Shown here: positions 17,739 to 25,613 of the stretch, in pieces
How the letters are laid out: every line of letters begins with the position of its first letter
How positions within the stretch are numbered: the stretch's first letter is position 1
From: Flavobacterium sp. CECT 9288
Lineage (GTDB): Bacteria; Bacteroidota; Bacteroidia; Flavobacteriales; Flavobacteriaceae
NCBI RefSeq assembly: GCF_918731615.1
Contig: NZ_OU957226.1
Span: 3,535,501-3,599,500, forward strand
Direction: 5' to 3'
DNA: 64,000 bases
The notes under the pieces: model-generated
Told to the model about the DNA's origin: nothing
What the model saw: only the letters and a program-made list of their open reading frames with translations
The model's database searches: none
Position numbers and translations under genes: made by a program

Positions 17739-18386
17739 ATGACTTTATCCGAAGAGAATTATTTAAAAACTATTTACCATCTTTCTGCTCTTGCAAATAC
17801 TGCAGTGAGTACGAATGCCATCGCTGAAAAGATGGATACCAAAGCGTCATCTGTCACGGATATGCTAAAGAAGTTAGCCGAAAAGAACTGCATCAATTAT
17901 ATCAAATATCAAGGTGTTTCTCTAACTGATACAGGAAAGTTAGCAGCTAAGATGATTGTTCGAAAGCACCGCTTATGGGAAACCTTTTTAGTCGAAAAAC
18001 TCGATTTTGCTTGGGATGAGGTACATGAATTAGCAGAGCAATTAGAGCATATCAAATCCGAAAAGCTCATCAATAAACTAGATGATTTTCTAGGAAATCC
18101 AACCGAAGATCCTCATGGTGACCCAATTCCAGATGCTCAGGGTCGTATTCTTAAAATAGAAAAACAACTGCTTTCTGAATGTGAGAAAGGTAGAATTGGA
18201 ATTTGTGTGGGTGTAAAAGATACTTCGTCTGATTTTTTAAAATACCTCGACAAGCAAGAAATTGCTTTGGGTTCTCAAATGGAAATTGTAGAAAAAGAAA
18301 GTTTCGATGCCTCCTTACGAATTCGTGTGGGCTCGAATGAAATTACCATATCTCAAAAAATTGCTAGTAATATTTATATTCAATAA
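17739..18386 (+). CDS. DtxR-family metal-dependent regulator
   Basis: A 215-residue DtxR/IdeR/MntR-type repressor. It has an N-terminal winged helix (LSEENYLKTIYHLS, SVTDMLKKLAEKN), the dimerisation and metal-binding region with the signature HRLWETFLVEKL and PTEDPHGDPIP (about 125-135), and a C-terminal FeoA-like SH3 domain. The start is the ATG at 17739 (MTLSEENYL); the longer frame opens with TTG. It is followed 2 bases later by a ZIP transporter gene. The long form with SH3 domain favours an iron (IdeR) or manganese sensor; the nearby feoAB and FecA-like genes favour iron. Confidence 0.9.
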   Translation: MTLSEENYLKTIYHLSALANTAVSTNAIAEKMDTKASSVTDMLKKLAEKNCINYIKYQGVSLTDTGKLAAKMIVRKHRLWETFLVEKLDFAWDEVHELAEQLEHIKSEKLINKLDDFLGNPTEDPHGDPIPDAQGRILKIEKQLLSECEKGRIGICVGVKDTSSDFLKYLDKQEIALGSQMEIVEKESFDASLRIRVGSNEITISQKIASNIYIQ

Positions 18387-18388
18387 TT

Positions 18389-19207
18389 ATGTTTCAATCG
18401 TTAGTTGATTATTTCACAAGTATCGACCCTATTTTGGCTGCGCTCTATGCCAGTTTATTTACGTGGTTTTTAACTGCATTAGGTGCTTCGTTTGTTTTTT
18501 TATTCAAAACCATGAACCGAACTGTCCTTGATGGTATGCTTGGTTTTACTGGCGGTGTAATGGTTGCAGCCAGTTTTTGGAGTTTGTTAGCTCCAGCAAT
18601 AGAAATGACAGGTGGAGAAGGTTTTGCAAAGGTGATTCCTGCTGCTTTTGGTTTTTCGCTTGGTGCACTTTTCATTTTTGGAATAGACAAAGTATTGCCT
18701 CATTTACACATTAATTTTAAAGTTTCCGAAGGGGTGAAGTCGCCGTGGCAACGTACCACATTATTGGTTTCGGCAATTACGTTACACAATATCCCCGAAG
18801 GTTTGGCGGTTGGTGTTTTGTTTGGTGGTGTTGCTGCCGGAATTCCTGAGGCGTCAATAGGAGCAGCCTTAACCCTTGCAATTGGTATCGGGATTCAAAA
18901 TTTCCCTGAGGGAATTGCTGTTGCTATGCCATTACGACGAATGGGAATGAGCCGCTGGAAAAGTTTTATGTACGGACAGTCTTCAGCATTAGTAGAGCCT
19001 GTTGCTGCTGTTTTAGGTGCTTTTGCGGTTACTTTTTTCACCCCTATTTTACCTTATGCTTTGGCTTTTGCCGCAGGTGCTATGATTTTTGTAGTTGTTG
19101 AAGAGGTAATTCCAGAAACTCAACAAGATAAAAATACTGATATTGCCACTTTAGGTTTTATTGGAGGTTTTATAGTTATGATGGTGCTGGATGTGGCCTT
19201 AGGTTAG
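18389..19207 (+). CDS. ZIP family metal transporter
   Basis: A ZupT-like inner-membrane importer of 272 residues with about eight hydrophobic segments. Helix IV has HNIPEGLAVGVLFGG and helix V has NFPEGIAVAMPL, the paired metal-site motifs of the family. It starts 2 bases after the dtxR-family gene, so they share a transcript. Substrates of such proteins include Zn, Fe and Mn. Joint transcription with a DtxR regulator leaves iron or manganese as real alternatives to zinc. Confidence 0.9.
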   Translation: MFQSLVDYFTSIDPILAALYASLFTWFLTALGASFVFLFKTMNRTVLDGMLGFTGGVMVAASFWSLLAPAIEMTGGEGFAKVIPAAFGFSLGALFIFGIDKVLPHLHINFKVSEGVKSPWQRTTLLVSAITLHNIPEGLAVGVLFGGVAAGIPEASIGAALTLAIGIGIQNFPEGIAVAMPLRRMGMSRWKSFMYGQSSALVEPVAAVLGAFAVTFFTPILPYALAFAAGAMIFVVVEEVIPETQQDKNTDIATLGFIGGFIVMMVLDVALG

Positions 19208-19252
19208 GAAATAAGTTTTTTGAAAAGAATCAATTAAAATTTATAGTCGCAG

Positions 19253-19669
19253 ATGAAAAAGTCAATTCTATTCCTTTTTATGATGATTAGCAGTTTAGTT
19301 TTGGCTCAAAGCCAAAAGCCTGCTAAAGTAAAAATAATCACTGTCAAGCAAAAAGTATGTCGTAGTCAAAAAGGGTTTCAATTTGTTTTAAAAACGATTG
19401 AAAACGACTCGCGTTGCCCTAAAGGAACTACTTGTATTTGGGCAGGTGAGGTAAGTGCTGTTCTGCAAGTCTTTGATGGACAAAAACAAGTTGAAGAAAC
19501 AACTTTGGTTTTTAACGAAAAAAATAAGGAAGCTAATATAAAATGGTTCGCAAAGTATTTACCATTTGAAAAGCGAAAAATTGAAAGCTTGCTGGTGAGG
19601 CCATATCCCGTTGAAGGTTCGTCAATAAAACCTGCGGATTACGCCATACAAATAGGCTACATAAAATAG
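19253..19669 (+). CDS. Secreted hypothetical protein
   Basis: A 138-residue protein with a signal peptide (MKKSILFLFMMISSLVLAQ). The mature part has the pattern DSRCPKGTTCIWAGEV, two cysteines in a short loop before a beta-strand, seen in a family of unknown exported proteins. It lies 45 bases after the ZIP gene on the same strand and may be its operon partner. No function assigned. Confidence 0.75.
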   Translation: MKKSILFLFMMISSLVLAQSQKPAKVKIITVKQKVCRSQKGFQFVLKTIENDSRCPKGTTCIWAGEVSAVLQVFDGQKQVEETTLVFNEKNKEANIKWFAKYLPFEKRKIESLLVRPYPVEGSSIKPADYAIQIGYIK

Positions 19670-19670
19670 T

Positions 19671-19799
19671 CTAATTGCAGCCACAGTCAGAACTTCCACA
19701 ATTTTTATCCTTTGATTTCTTCTTGAAAAAGAACTTTTTGATTAAGAAAGCCACTGCAATAATTAAAGTAGCAAATGCTACTATTTCTTGAATATCCAT
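19671..19799 (-). CDS. FeoB-associated Cys-rich membrane peptide
   Basis: A 42-residue open reading frame. The N-terminal half is one hydrophobic helix (EIVAFATLIIAVAFLIKKFFF), then a lysine stretch and a cysteine-rich tail CGSSDCGCN. This is the layout of the small FeoB-associated (FeoX-like) peptides found next to ferrous iron transporters. It lies on the same strand as feoA, feoB and the FecA-like gene, beyond the receptor terminator, with a TATCTTTA sequence (near TAnnTTTG) close upstream. It probably assists ferrous iron uptake at the inner membrane. Confidence 0.75.
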   Translation of the reverse strand: MDIQEIVAFATLIIAVAFLIKKFFFKKKSKDKNCGSSDCGCN

Positions 19800-19815
19800 A
19801 TTGTAAAGATAAGAA

Positions 19816-19839
19816 AAAGCAACCTGTTGAGGTTGCTTT
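19816..19839 (-). terminator. Terminator of the FecA-like receptor gene
   Basis: Stem AAAGCAACC / GGTTGCTTT with a 6-base loop, followed on the minus strand by TTCTTATCTTT. It lies 53 bases after the receptor stop codon. Confidence 0.75.
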
Positions 19840-19891
19840 CTTGTTTGTAATCACTTTCTAATTAAAGAGTGTGTATTATTGTTGTTTGTTG

Positions 19892-22120
19892 TTAAAAACG
19901 AGCTCCTAAAGATACAAAGAATGTTCTTCCTTCACCCGGTAAAATACCTGGTCCAGGATATCCACTTGCTCTGCGGGTAGCGTAATCTTTGTTCAATAAG
20001 TTATTAATTCCAGAACGAACATTGTAGCGTTTTAAAAACTTGTATTCAGCTGATAAATCCATTACTTCATAACCATTTAGTAATCCTGTTACACCATTTG
20101 CTGAAGGCGCTACTGTGTTATTAGCATCTGTAAAAACTTTACCTGAAGTTTTGTATTGCAAAGTAGACGAAAAGTGGTCAGTACTATAGCTCAAACCCAC
20201 ATTGTGAATGTAACGAGGCGCGTTTTCAACTCGATTACCTTTCAAGTTAGTGGTTGTAATCACTGATCCTGATGCAGTAAATATTTCAAAATCAGTATAA
20301 CGAGAATCAATAAAACTAGTTGTTACAAAAAGATCTACGTTTCCGAAAGTTTTTTCAACACCAAAATATTTAGTGATATTTACGTTTACAAAACCTTCAA
20401 TTCCCTTGTTTACGGTTTCTCCTAAGTTGGTTCTGAATAAGAACGTACCTTGTGTTGTATCATTATTATTTCTAAATTGTCTTACGAGACCAATACGGTT
20501 GTTGTAACTCAGGTAAAACACACTAAAATCGAAGTTCAAAAAGCCTTTCACAACACCACGGTATCCTAAATCAGCATTGTATCCTGAAGCATCTTTTAAG
20601 TTTTGGTCAATCACATCATTTATAGTAGGTGGTGTAATATCTGAGAATAAAACAGGTCTATATGCTTGTGTGATGTTTCCGTAAAAGTTTGTTGCTCCTA
20701 ATTTGTACTCCATTCCTAATCCAAACAAAGGTTTGTTTCTTACCAATTGTTTGCTTTCAAACGGATCGTCATTGCCAGATGTGATTCCAAAACGACCTTC
20801 TCCCTCAGCAGTGATGTGCTCAAAACGAACTCCAGGAACAACACTCCATTTATCAGTCACTTTAAATTGGTTTTCGGCAAAAAAAGCAATGTTTTGTGTT
20901 TTAAACTGCAAGTCTCTTGGGTATTTTGCTGACGTACTTAAGTCGAAATCAGACCCTGCAGTTCCTGCTCCTTCTTGTTGTCTTTGCGTTTGTGCTTGGT
21001 AAGCACGAACTCCAAATGCCAAAGTGTTTTTATTTTTTCCTAAGGTGTACGTATAGGTGTTTCTGTTTTCGATTCCGAAGTTCTTGTAAAAATCGCGGTC
21101 AACTCTTCTATTGCCGTTAGAGTCTGGATTGTTTGGTGTTGCTGTATTTCCAACACTATTTCTTTCTCCAATTAATCCAAAAAGTTTAGTATTCGATTTT
21201 ATAGAAGGAGACAATTGCGTGTCTAGTGTTAATGCAAACAAATTCCAAGGCGTTCCAAACCAGTTTCTTTCTCTAAAAGATTGTCTAGAATTTGCAGCAA
21301 ATTGAGCGTCTGTTAAACCGCCTGCTTGTTGCATTTGGTAATCCATATTGGTGTATTCTGCTGCTAATTTGGTTTTTTCTGTAAAGGCATATTCTAAAAA
21401 TACATGTGAGTTACGTACTTTATATTGGCTGTTTTCTCTCCATCCATCGGCGCTACGAGAGTGGTTGTAGGCGTAATATGAAAACTTATTTATTTTACCA
21501 CCAATTGCATTGTAACTACTCATTAAGTTATAGCTTCCGGCTGTGTTTTGAGTTTCAAAGCTGAATTTTTTGTTTTGCTCGCGTTTTAAAACGTAGTTCA
21601 CCATTCCACCAAACTGAGGGCCAAATTGTAATGAAGCACCACCACGAACTAGTTCAATGTTTTCTACTGCTTCTAAAGGTGGGTTGTAATACGCTTCTGG
21701 GTAACCAAAAACATCTGATGAGATATCGTAACCATTTTGTCTAGTGTTTAATTCCCAGCTACGGTTAGGGCTTAAACCACGAACTCCAATATTAATTTGA
21801 ATACCAGATCCTTCGTTTTCCCAAACAGTAACACCAGGAACACGAGAGAAAACTTCGCGCGCATTGTTGGTAGTTAAGTTAGAGGTAAAGGCAGATAATT
21901 TTAAAACTTCGTTCTTTTTTCCTGAAAAAAGTACGGTTCCTTTTACTTCTGGTTGTCTTTCTGGGCTTTGTTTAAATGGGGTAACGGTTACTTCTTGTAA
22001 ATCAATTATTAAAGAGTTAGCTCTTGTAATACTGTCTTTTTGTGCTTGTGTAAGTTCTTTTTCCTGAGCAAAAGCAAATACCGAGGTAAGTATTGCAGCT
22101 GTTACTAAACTGTTTCTCAT
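19892..22120 (-). CDS. FecA-like TonB-dependent siderophore receptor
   Basis: A 742-residue outer-membrane receptor with a signal peptide. The plug domain (about residues 60-190) has FSRVPGVTVWENEGSG, NIGVRGLSPNRSWELNTRQNG in two segments, and DVFGYPEAYYNPPLEAVE, a close match to the Fe(III)-dicitrate receptor FecA type. The barrel ends in GARF. There is no signalling N-terminal extension and no carboxypeptidase-like domain. Its promoter overlaps a DtxR-like half-site, and feoB lies 116 bases upstream on the same strand. I infer uptake of an iron chelate. Confidence 0.9.
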   Translation of the reverse strand: MRNSLVTAAILTSVFAFAQEKELTQAQKDSITRANSLIIDLQEVTVTPFKQSPERQPEVKGTVLFSGKKNEVLKLSAFTSNLTTNNAREVFSRVPGVTVWENEGSGIQINIGVRGLSPNRSWELNTRQNGYDISSDVFGYPEAYYNPPLEAVENIELVRGGASLQFGPQFGGMVNYVLKREQNKKFSFETQNTAGSYNLMSSYNAIGGKINKFSYYAYNHSRSADGWRENSQYKVRNSHVFLEYAFTEKTKLAAEYTNMDYQMQQAGGLTDAQFAANSRQSFRERNWFGTPWNLFALTLDTQLSPSIKSNTKLFGLIGERNSVGNTATPNNPDSNGNRRVDRDFYKNFGIENRNTYTYTLGKNKNTLAFGVRAYQAQTQRQQEGAGTAGSDFDLSTSAKYPRDLQFKTQNIAFFAENQFKVTDKWSVVPGVRFEHITAEGEGRFGITSGNDDPFESKQLVRNKPLFGLGMEYKLGATNFYGNITQAYRPVLFSDITPPTINDVIDQNLKDASGYNADLGYRGVVKGFLNFDFSVFYLSYNNRIGLVRQFRNNNDTTQGTFLFRTNLGETVNKGIEGFVNVNITKYFGVEKTFGNVDLFVTTSFIDSRYTDFEIFTASGSVITTTNLKGNRVENAPRYIHNVGLSYSTDHFSSTLQYKTSGKVFTDANNTVAPSANGVTGLLNGYEVMDLSAEYKFLKRYNVRSGINNLLNKDYATRRASGYPGPGILPGEGRTFFVSLGARF

Positions 22121-22145
22121 TTTTATTTAGATTAATTCTATGCTG

Positions 22146-22177
22146 CAAAGATAAAACGAGAAACTTATTTAGACAAA
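22146..22177 (-). promoter_or_regulatory. Promoter of the FecA-like gene with DtxR-like half-site
   Basis: On the minus strand TTTG (22174-22177), 20 bases, then TATCTTTG (22146-22153), near consensus. The -33 is embedded in TTTGTCTAAAT, a half-site of the TTTAGAC palindrome. A second TTTAGAT half-site lies close to the start codon (around 22127). Iron-type control is inferred. Confidence 0.55.
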
Positions 22178-22236
22178 TTAAAAATAATTAAATTTACGAT
22201 TTAACGATTGTTCAATTAGTAAAGGGATATTTTGAA

Positions 22237-24339
22237 TTATTTCAAGATTTGAAAAGCAATCAAGGCAACGGCATAAGCAAATGCCGACATGAATAAAAGC
22301 TGACCAGCAGGCCATTTCCAAGAGTTAGTTTCCTTTTTTGTTACTGCCAAAGTACTAGCACATTGCATGGCAAAAGCATAAAACAAAAGCAATGAGATAC
22401 CAGAGGCAAAGTTAAACACTTTCTCGCCTGTAGCAGGATTGATTTCGGCTGCCATTTTGTTTTTGATAGTGACTTCGTTTTCGCTACCGCCAACGCTGTA
22501 AATGGTTGCCAGCGTTCCTACAAACACTTCTCGGGCCGCAAACGAACTGATAATGGCAATACCAATTTTCCAGTCGTAACCCAATGGAGAGATAACAGGT
22601 TCAATTGCTTTTCCCATGATCCCAATATAGGAGTTCTCTAGTTTTTGTGAGGCAACTGCATTTTCAAAATCAGCAGGAGATAATGGTTTGTTAATGGTAT
22701 TTTGAGTAACAATTTCTTCCGCTTTGTTGAATTTTTCTCCAGGTCCGTAAGAGGCCAAAAACCAAAGCACTATCGAAATGGCAAGTATAATTTTACCCGC
22801 GCCAAATATAAATGCTTTTGTTTTTTCGATTACGTTGATACCTACATTTTTAAACAAAGGCAATTTGTAATTCGGCATTTCAACCACAAAATACGTTTTG
22901 CTTTGAATTTCCAGGATTTTGTTCAAGATATAAGCCGAGAAAATGGCCATCCCAAATCCCAACAAATACAACAACATCAAGGTCATTCCTTGCATGTTCA
23001 AGAAACCAAACAAGCGTTCGTCAGGAATAACAAGTGCAATAATAATGGCGTAAACGGGCAGTCTAGCCGAACAAGTGGTAAACGGTGTAACCAATATAGT
23101 AATTAATCGCTCTTTCCAGTTTTCGATATTTCGCGTAGCCATAATTGCAGGAATAGCGCAGGCAGTTCCTGAAATAAGCGGTACCACACTTTTACCAGAA
23201 AGTCCAAATTTGCGCATGATTTTATCCATCAAAAACACCACACGGCTCATGTAACCGCTTTCTTCAAGAATGGAAATAAACATAAACAAGAAGGCAATTT
23301 GAGGTATAAAAATTAAAATTCCTCCAATACCAGGAATAATTCCTTGCGAAATCAAATCGGTTAGAACACCGGCTGGCAACTGCTCTGCCGCGAGCGAACT
23401 CAATGAGGCAAAAGAGGTATCTATGAAATCCATCGGAATTTTTGACCATTCAAAAATAGATTGAAAGATGACAAACAAAATCAAAAAGAAAATCGCATAA
23501 CCCCAAACTTTGTGTGTAAGCACGCGATCAAGCTGGCTGCGGTAATCTTTGGCAACGCTGCTATCTACTTTTAAACCTACCTTCAAAACATCGTTAATAA
23601 ATTGATAGCGTTTGATGGTTTCCTTTTGTTGCAAGCGTTTTAAATCAGAGTGTGATTTGGTAAATGAACTGCGAATTTCATTTCGATCTAAGTTCAAAAA
23701 GTTCACATCTTGCGTAATTACCAACCATAATTTGTATAAAAGCTGATTGGGAAATGCTTTGCGTAAACTATTGAAATAATCCGGATCGATAACCGAAGCA
23801 TTCAAGCATGGTTCGCTCGAAATGGTTTTGAAACTTACAATTAACTGCTTCAATTCTTCAATTCCGTATCCTTTACGCGAACTGATCAAGGCAATTTTAG
23901 TGTTTAAATGTTCCTCTAGATAAGGAATGTCCAGTGAAATTCCTTTGAACTTCATTCTGTCAGCCATGTTGATGACAAGAATCGTCGGAATTTCAAGATC
24001 TTTTATTTGTGTAAAAAGTAGTAAGTTTCGTTTTAAATTCTCCACATCTGTAACCACAAGTGCTACGTCAGGATATAACTTGTCATTTTTATTGAGCAAT
24101 AATTCAATAACAACATTTTCATCAATAGAACTTGCGTTCAAGCTATACGTTCCTGGTAAATCCAGAATGTTGGCTTTGATGTTATTGGATAGTTTGCAGA
24201 AACCAATCTTTTTTTCAACAGTAATTCCTGGGTAATTACCCACTTGTTGATTCAATCCTGTAAGCTGATTAAAAACCGAAGTTTTACCCACATTAGGGTT
24301 GCCAATTAAGGCTACATTGATGTTTTGTTTGCTTACCAT
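22237..24339 (-). CDS. feoB: Ferrous iron transporter FeoB
   Basis: A 700-residue inner-membrane Fe(II) importer. The N-terminal G domain has GNPNVGKTS (residues 13-21), the GNYPGITVEKK switch region, DLPGTYSL, and NMAD as the G4 motif. A helical spacer follows, then a membrane part with two Gate-type repeats (SGTACAIPAIMATRNIENW and CSARLPVYAIIIALVIP). The start overlaps the feoA stop by 7 bases, indicating coupled translation. The full length is intact. Confidence 0.95.
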   Translation of the reverse strand: MVSKQNINVALIGNPNVGKTSVFNQLTGLNQQVGNYPGITVEKKIGFCKLSNNIKANILDLPGTYSLNASSIDENVVIELLLNKNDKLYPDVALVVTDVENLKRNLLLFTQIKDLEIPTILVINMADRMKFKGISLDIPYLEEHLNTKIALISSRKGYGIEELKQLIVSFKTISSEPCLNASVIDPDYFNSLRKAFPNQLLYKLWLVITQDVNFLNLDRNEIRSSFTKSHSDLKRLQQKETIKRYQFINDVLKVGLKVDSSVAKDYRSQLDRVLTHKVWGYAIFFLILFVIFQSIFEWSKIPMDFIDTSFASLSSLAAEQLPAGVLTDLISQGIIPGIGGILIFIPQIAFLFMFISILEESGYMSRVVFLMDKIMRKFGLSGKSVVPLISGTACAIPAIMATRNIENWKERLITILVTPFTTCSARLPVYAIIIALVIPDERLFGFLNMQGMTLMLLYLLGFGMAIFSAYILNKILEIQSKTYFVVEMPNYKLPLFKNVGINVIEKTKAFIFGAGKIILAISIVLWFLASYGPGEKFNKAEEIVTQNTINKPLSPADFENAVASQKLENSYIGIMGKAIEPVISPLGYDWKIGIAIISSFAAREVFVGTLATIYSVGGSENEVTIKNKMAAEINPATGEKVFNFASGISLLLFYAFAMQCASTLAVTKKETNSWKWPAGQLLFMSAFAYAVALIAFQILK

Positions 24340-24575
24340 AGGTCGGTTTTTAATAGGTCAACTGCAATTTCTTTAGCGGTTTCAATTCTAATAGCCACAT
24401 GCGAACCATTGATATTTAAAAACAAAGGATCACCAAAAGGGGCAACTTGTAAGAGCTCGACCATATTGCCAGGCAAGCAACCCATTTCCAGTAATTTTAA
24501 CGGAACGGTATCAATATCAAAGTCTTTGATTATGGCTTTTTCGCCTTTTTTGAGAGAATGTATCGTTGTTTGCAA
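24333..24575 (-). CDS. feoA: Ferrous iron transport protein FeoA
   Basis: An 80-residue SH3-like cytosolic protein, the usual FeoA size, with the core KLLEMGCLPGNMVELLQVAPFGDP (in two parts KLLEMGCLPGNMVELLQ and VAPFGDP). It regulates FeoB. It precedes feoB with a 7-base overlap. A promoter (TTG-N18-TATTTTTG) and a TTTAGAT half-site lie just upstream. Confidence 0.93.
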   Translation of the reverse strand: MQTTIHSLKKGEKAIIKDFDIDTVPLKLLEMGCLPGNMVELLQVAPFGDPLFLNINGSHVAIRIETAKEIAVDLLKTDLW

Positions 24576-24601
24576 ACCTTATTTAGATTGAATTAAGATT
24601 G

Positions 24602-24630
24602 CAAAAATACACATTTTATAACAAACACAA
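24602..24630 (-). promoter_or_regulatory. Promoter of feoAB
   Basis: On the minus strand TTG (24628-24630), 18 bases, TATTTTTG (24602-24609). Between it and the start codon lies AATTCAATCTAAATA, with a half-site resembling the DtxR-type palindromes of this region. Confidence 0.5.
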
Positions 24631-24719
24631 TTCATTGAGATAACAATTATTAAATTATACAAATGCCGATAAAATCGTTGTCCTAAATAGGTTGTGTGCG
24701 TATTTTTAAGTGTGTTAGG

Positions 24720-25385
24720 CTATTCTTCTGTTAAAAAACGGATATCTTCAATTAAGCGTTTTATGTCTTCTTTGTTGGTACCGTCATAAAAACCACGAAC
24801 TCGTCTTTTAGTATCTACCAAAACAAAGTTTTCGGTGTGAACCATATCATACAATTCACTTGGCTTGCCTAGTTTCACAGCTAAGTACGATTTTCTAGCC
24901 ATGGCATAGATTTCTTTTTTATCGCCGGTAACTAAATTCCATTTGGCATCGATTACATTGTGTTTTTTGGCGTAAGCCTTAAGTACAGGAACACTATCCG
25001 TTTCAGGAAATACGGTATGTGAGAGTAATTTAACTTTAGGATTTGTGGCAAAAGCTTTTTGAACTTCTTCTAGATTCACTGACATTTTCGGACAAATTGA
25101 ACCACAAGTAGTAAAAAAGAAATCGGCTACATAAATTTTTCCTTCATAATCTTTTTGAGTAATTGTGTCGCCGTTTTGGTTCACAAATGAAAAATCAGCA
25201 ATAGTATGGTATTTACTTTTGTATTGGACTGTGCTGTCTACTAGTTCTGGATTAACATCAGCTGGATTGTAAATAGGTAGTGATTTTGCAGGCTTTAATG
25301 CCGAGTAGAAAAGGGATAAAATAATGACCGAAAGCAAACCGAAAATTCCTAGAAACAAACGGTATTTTTTTAAGATTTCTAACAT
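24720..25385 (-). CDS. SCO1/SenC family copper chaperone or thiol protein
   Basis: A membrane-anchored thioredoxin-fold protein of 221 residues. One N-terminal transmembrane helix (YRLFLGIFGLLSVIILSLFY) precedes the SCO domain with the CxxxC motif TTCGSICPKM and the conserved histidine in KLLSHTVFPETDS. SCO proteins bind copper for assembly of cytochrome c oxidase CuA. I use the ATG at 25385, as the longer frame opens with TTG. No oxidase genes are near. It is separated from feoA by 144 bases and may be an independent unit. Confidence 0.88.
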   Translation of the reverse strand: MLEILKKYRLFLGIFGLLSVIILSLFYSALKPAKSLPIYNPADVNPELVDSTVQYKSKYHTIADFSFVNQNGDTITQKDYEGKIYVADFFFTTCGSICPKMSVNLEEVQKAFATNPKVKLLSHTVFPETDSVPVLKAYAKKHNVIDAKWNLVTGDKKEIYAMARKSYLAVKLGKPSELYDMVHTENFVLVDTKRRVRGFYDGTNKEDIKRLIEDIRFLTEE

Positions 25386-25560
25386 AGTTCTATTTTGGTA
25401 CAAAAATACACAAATGCAAATTGTTTTGTATTGTAATTAACAGAGTTTTATTTTTAGTTGAAACTTGTTCTTAGACTAAAAAAAGAGGTTTAGAGTTTAA
25501 ACCTTTTTCAAATTTTTTTGTCAAACCAAAATGTTTTGTGATAATCTGAGGAAACTTTAA

Positions 25561-25587
25561 TTGTCAGTAAATTTATTAATAGCTTTG
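25561..25587 (+). promoter_or_regulatory. Promoter of the M13 peptidase gene
   Basis: TTG (25561-25563), 16 bases, TAGCTTTG (25580-25587), followed 26 bases later by the start codon. The -7 matches TAnnTTTG fully; the spacing is slightly short. Confidence 0.5.
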
Positions 25588-25613
25588 TTTACTTAACTAA
25601 AAAACTAATTAAA

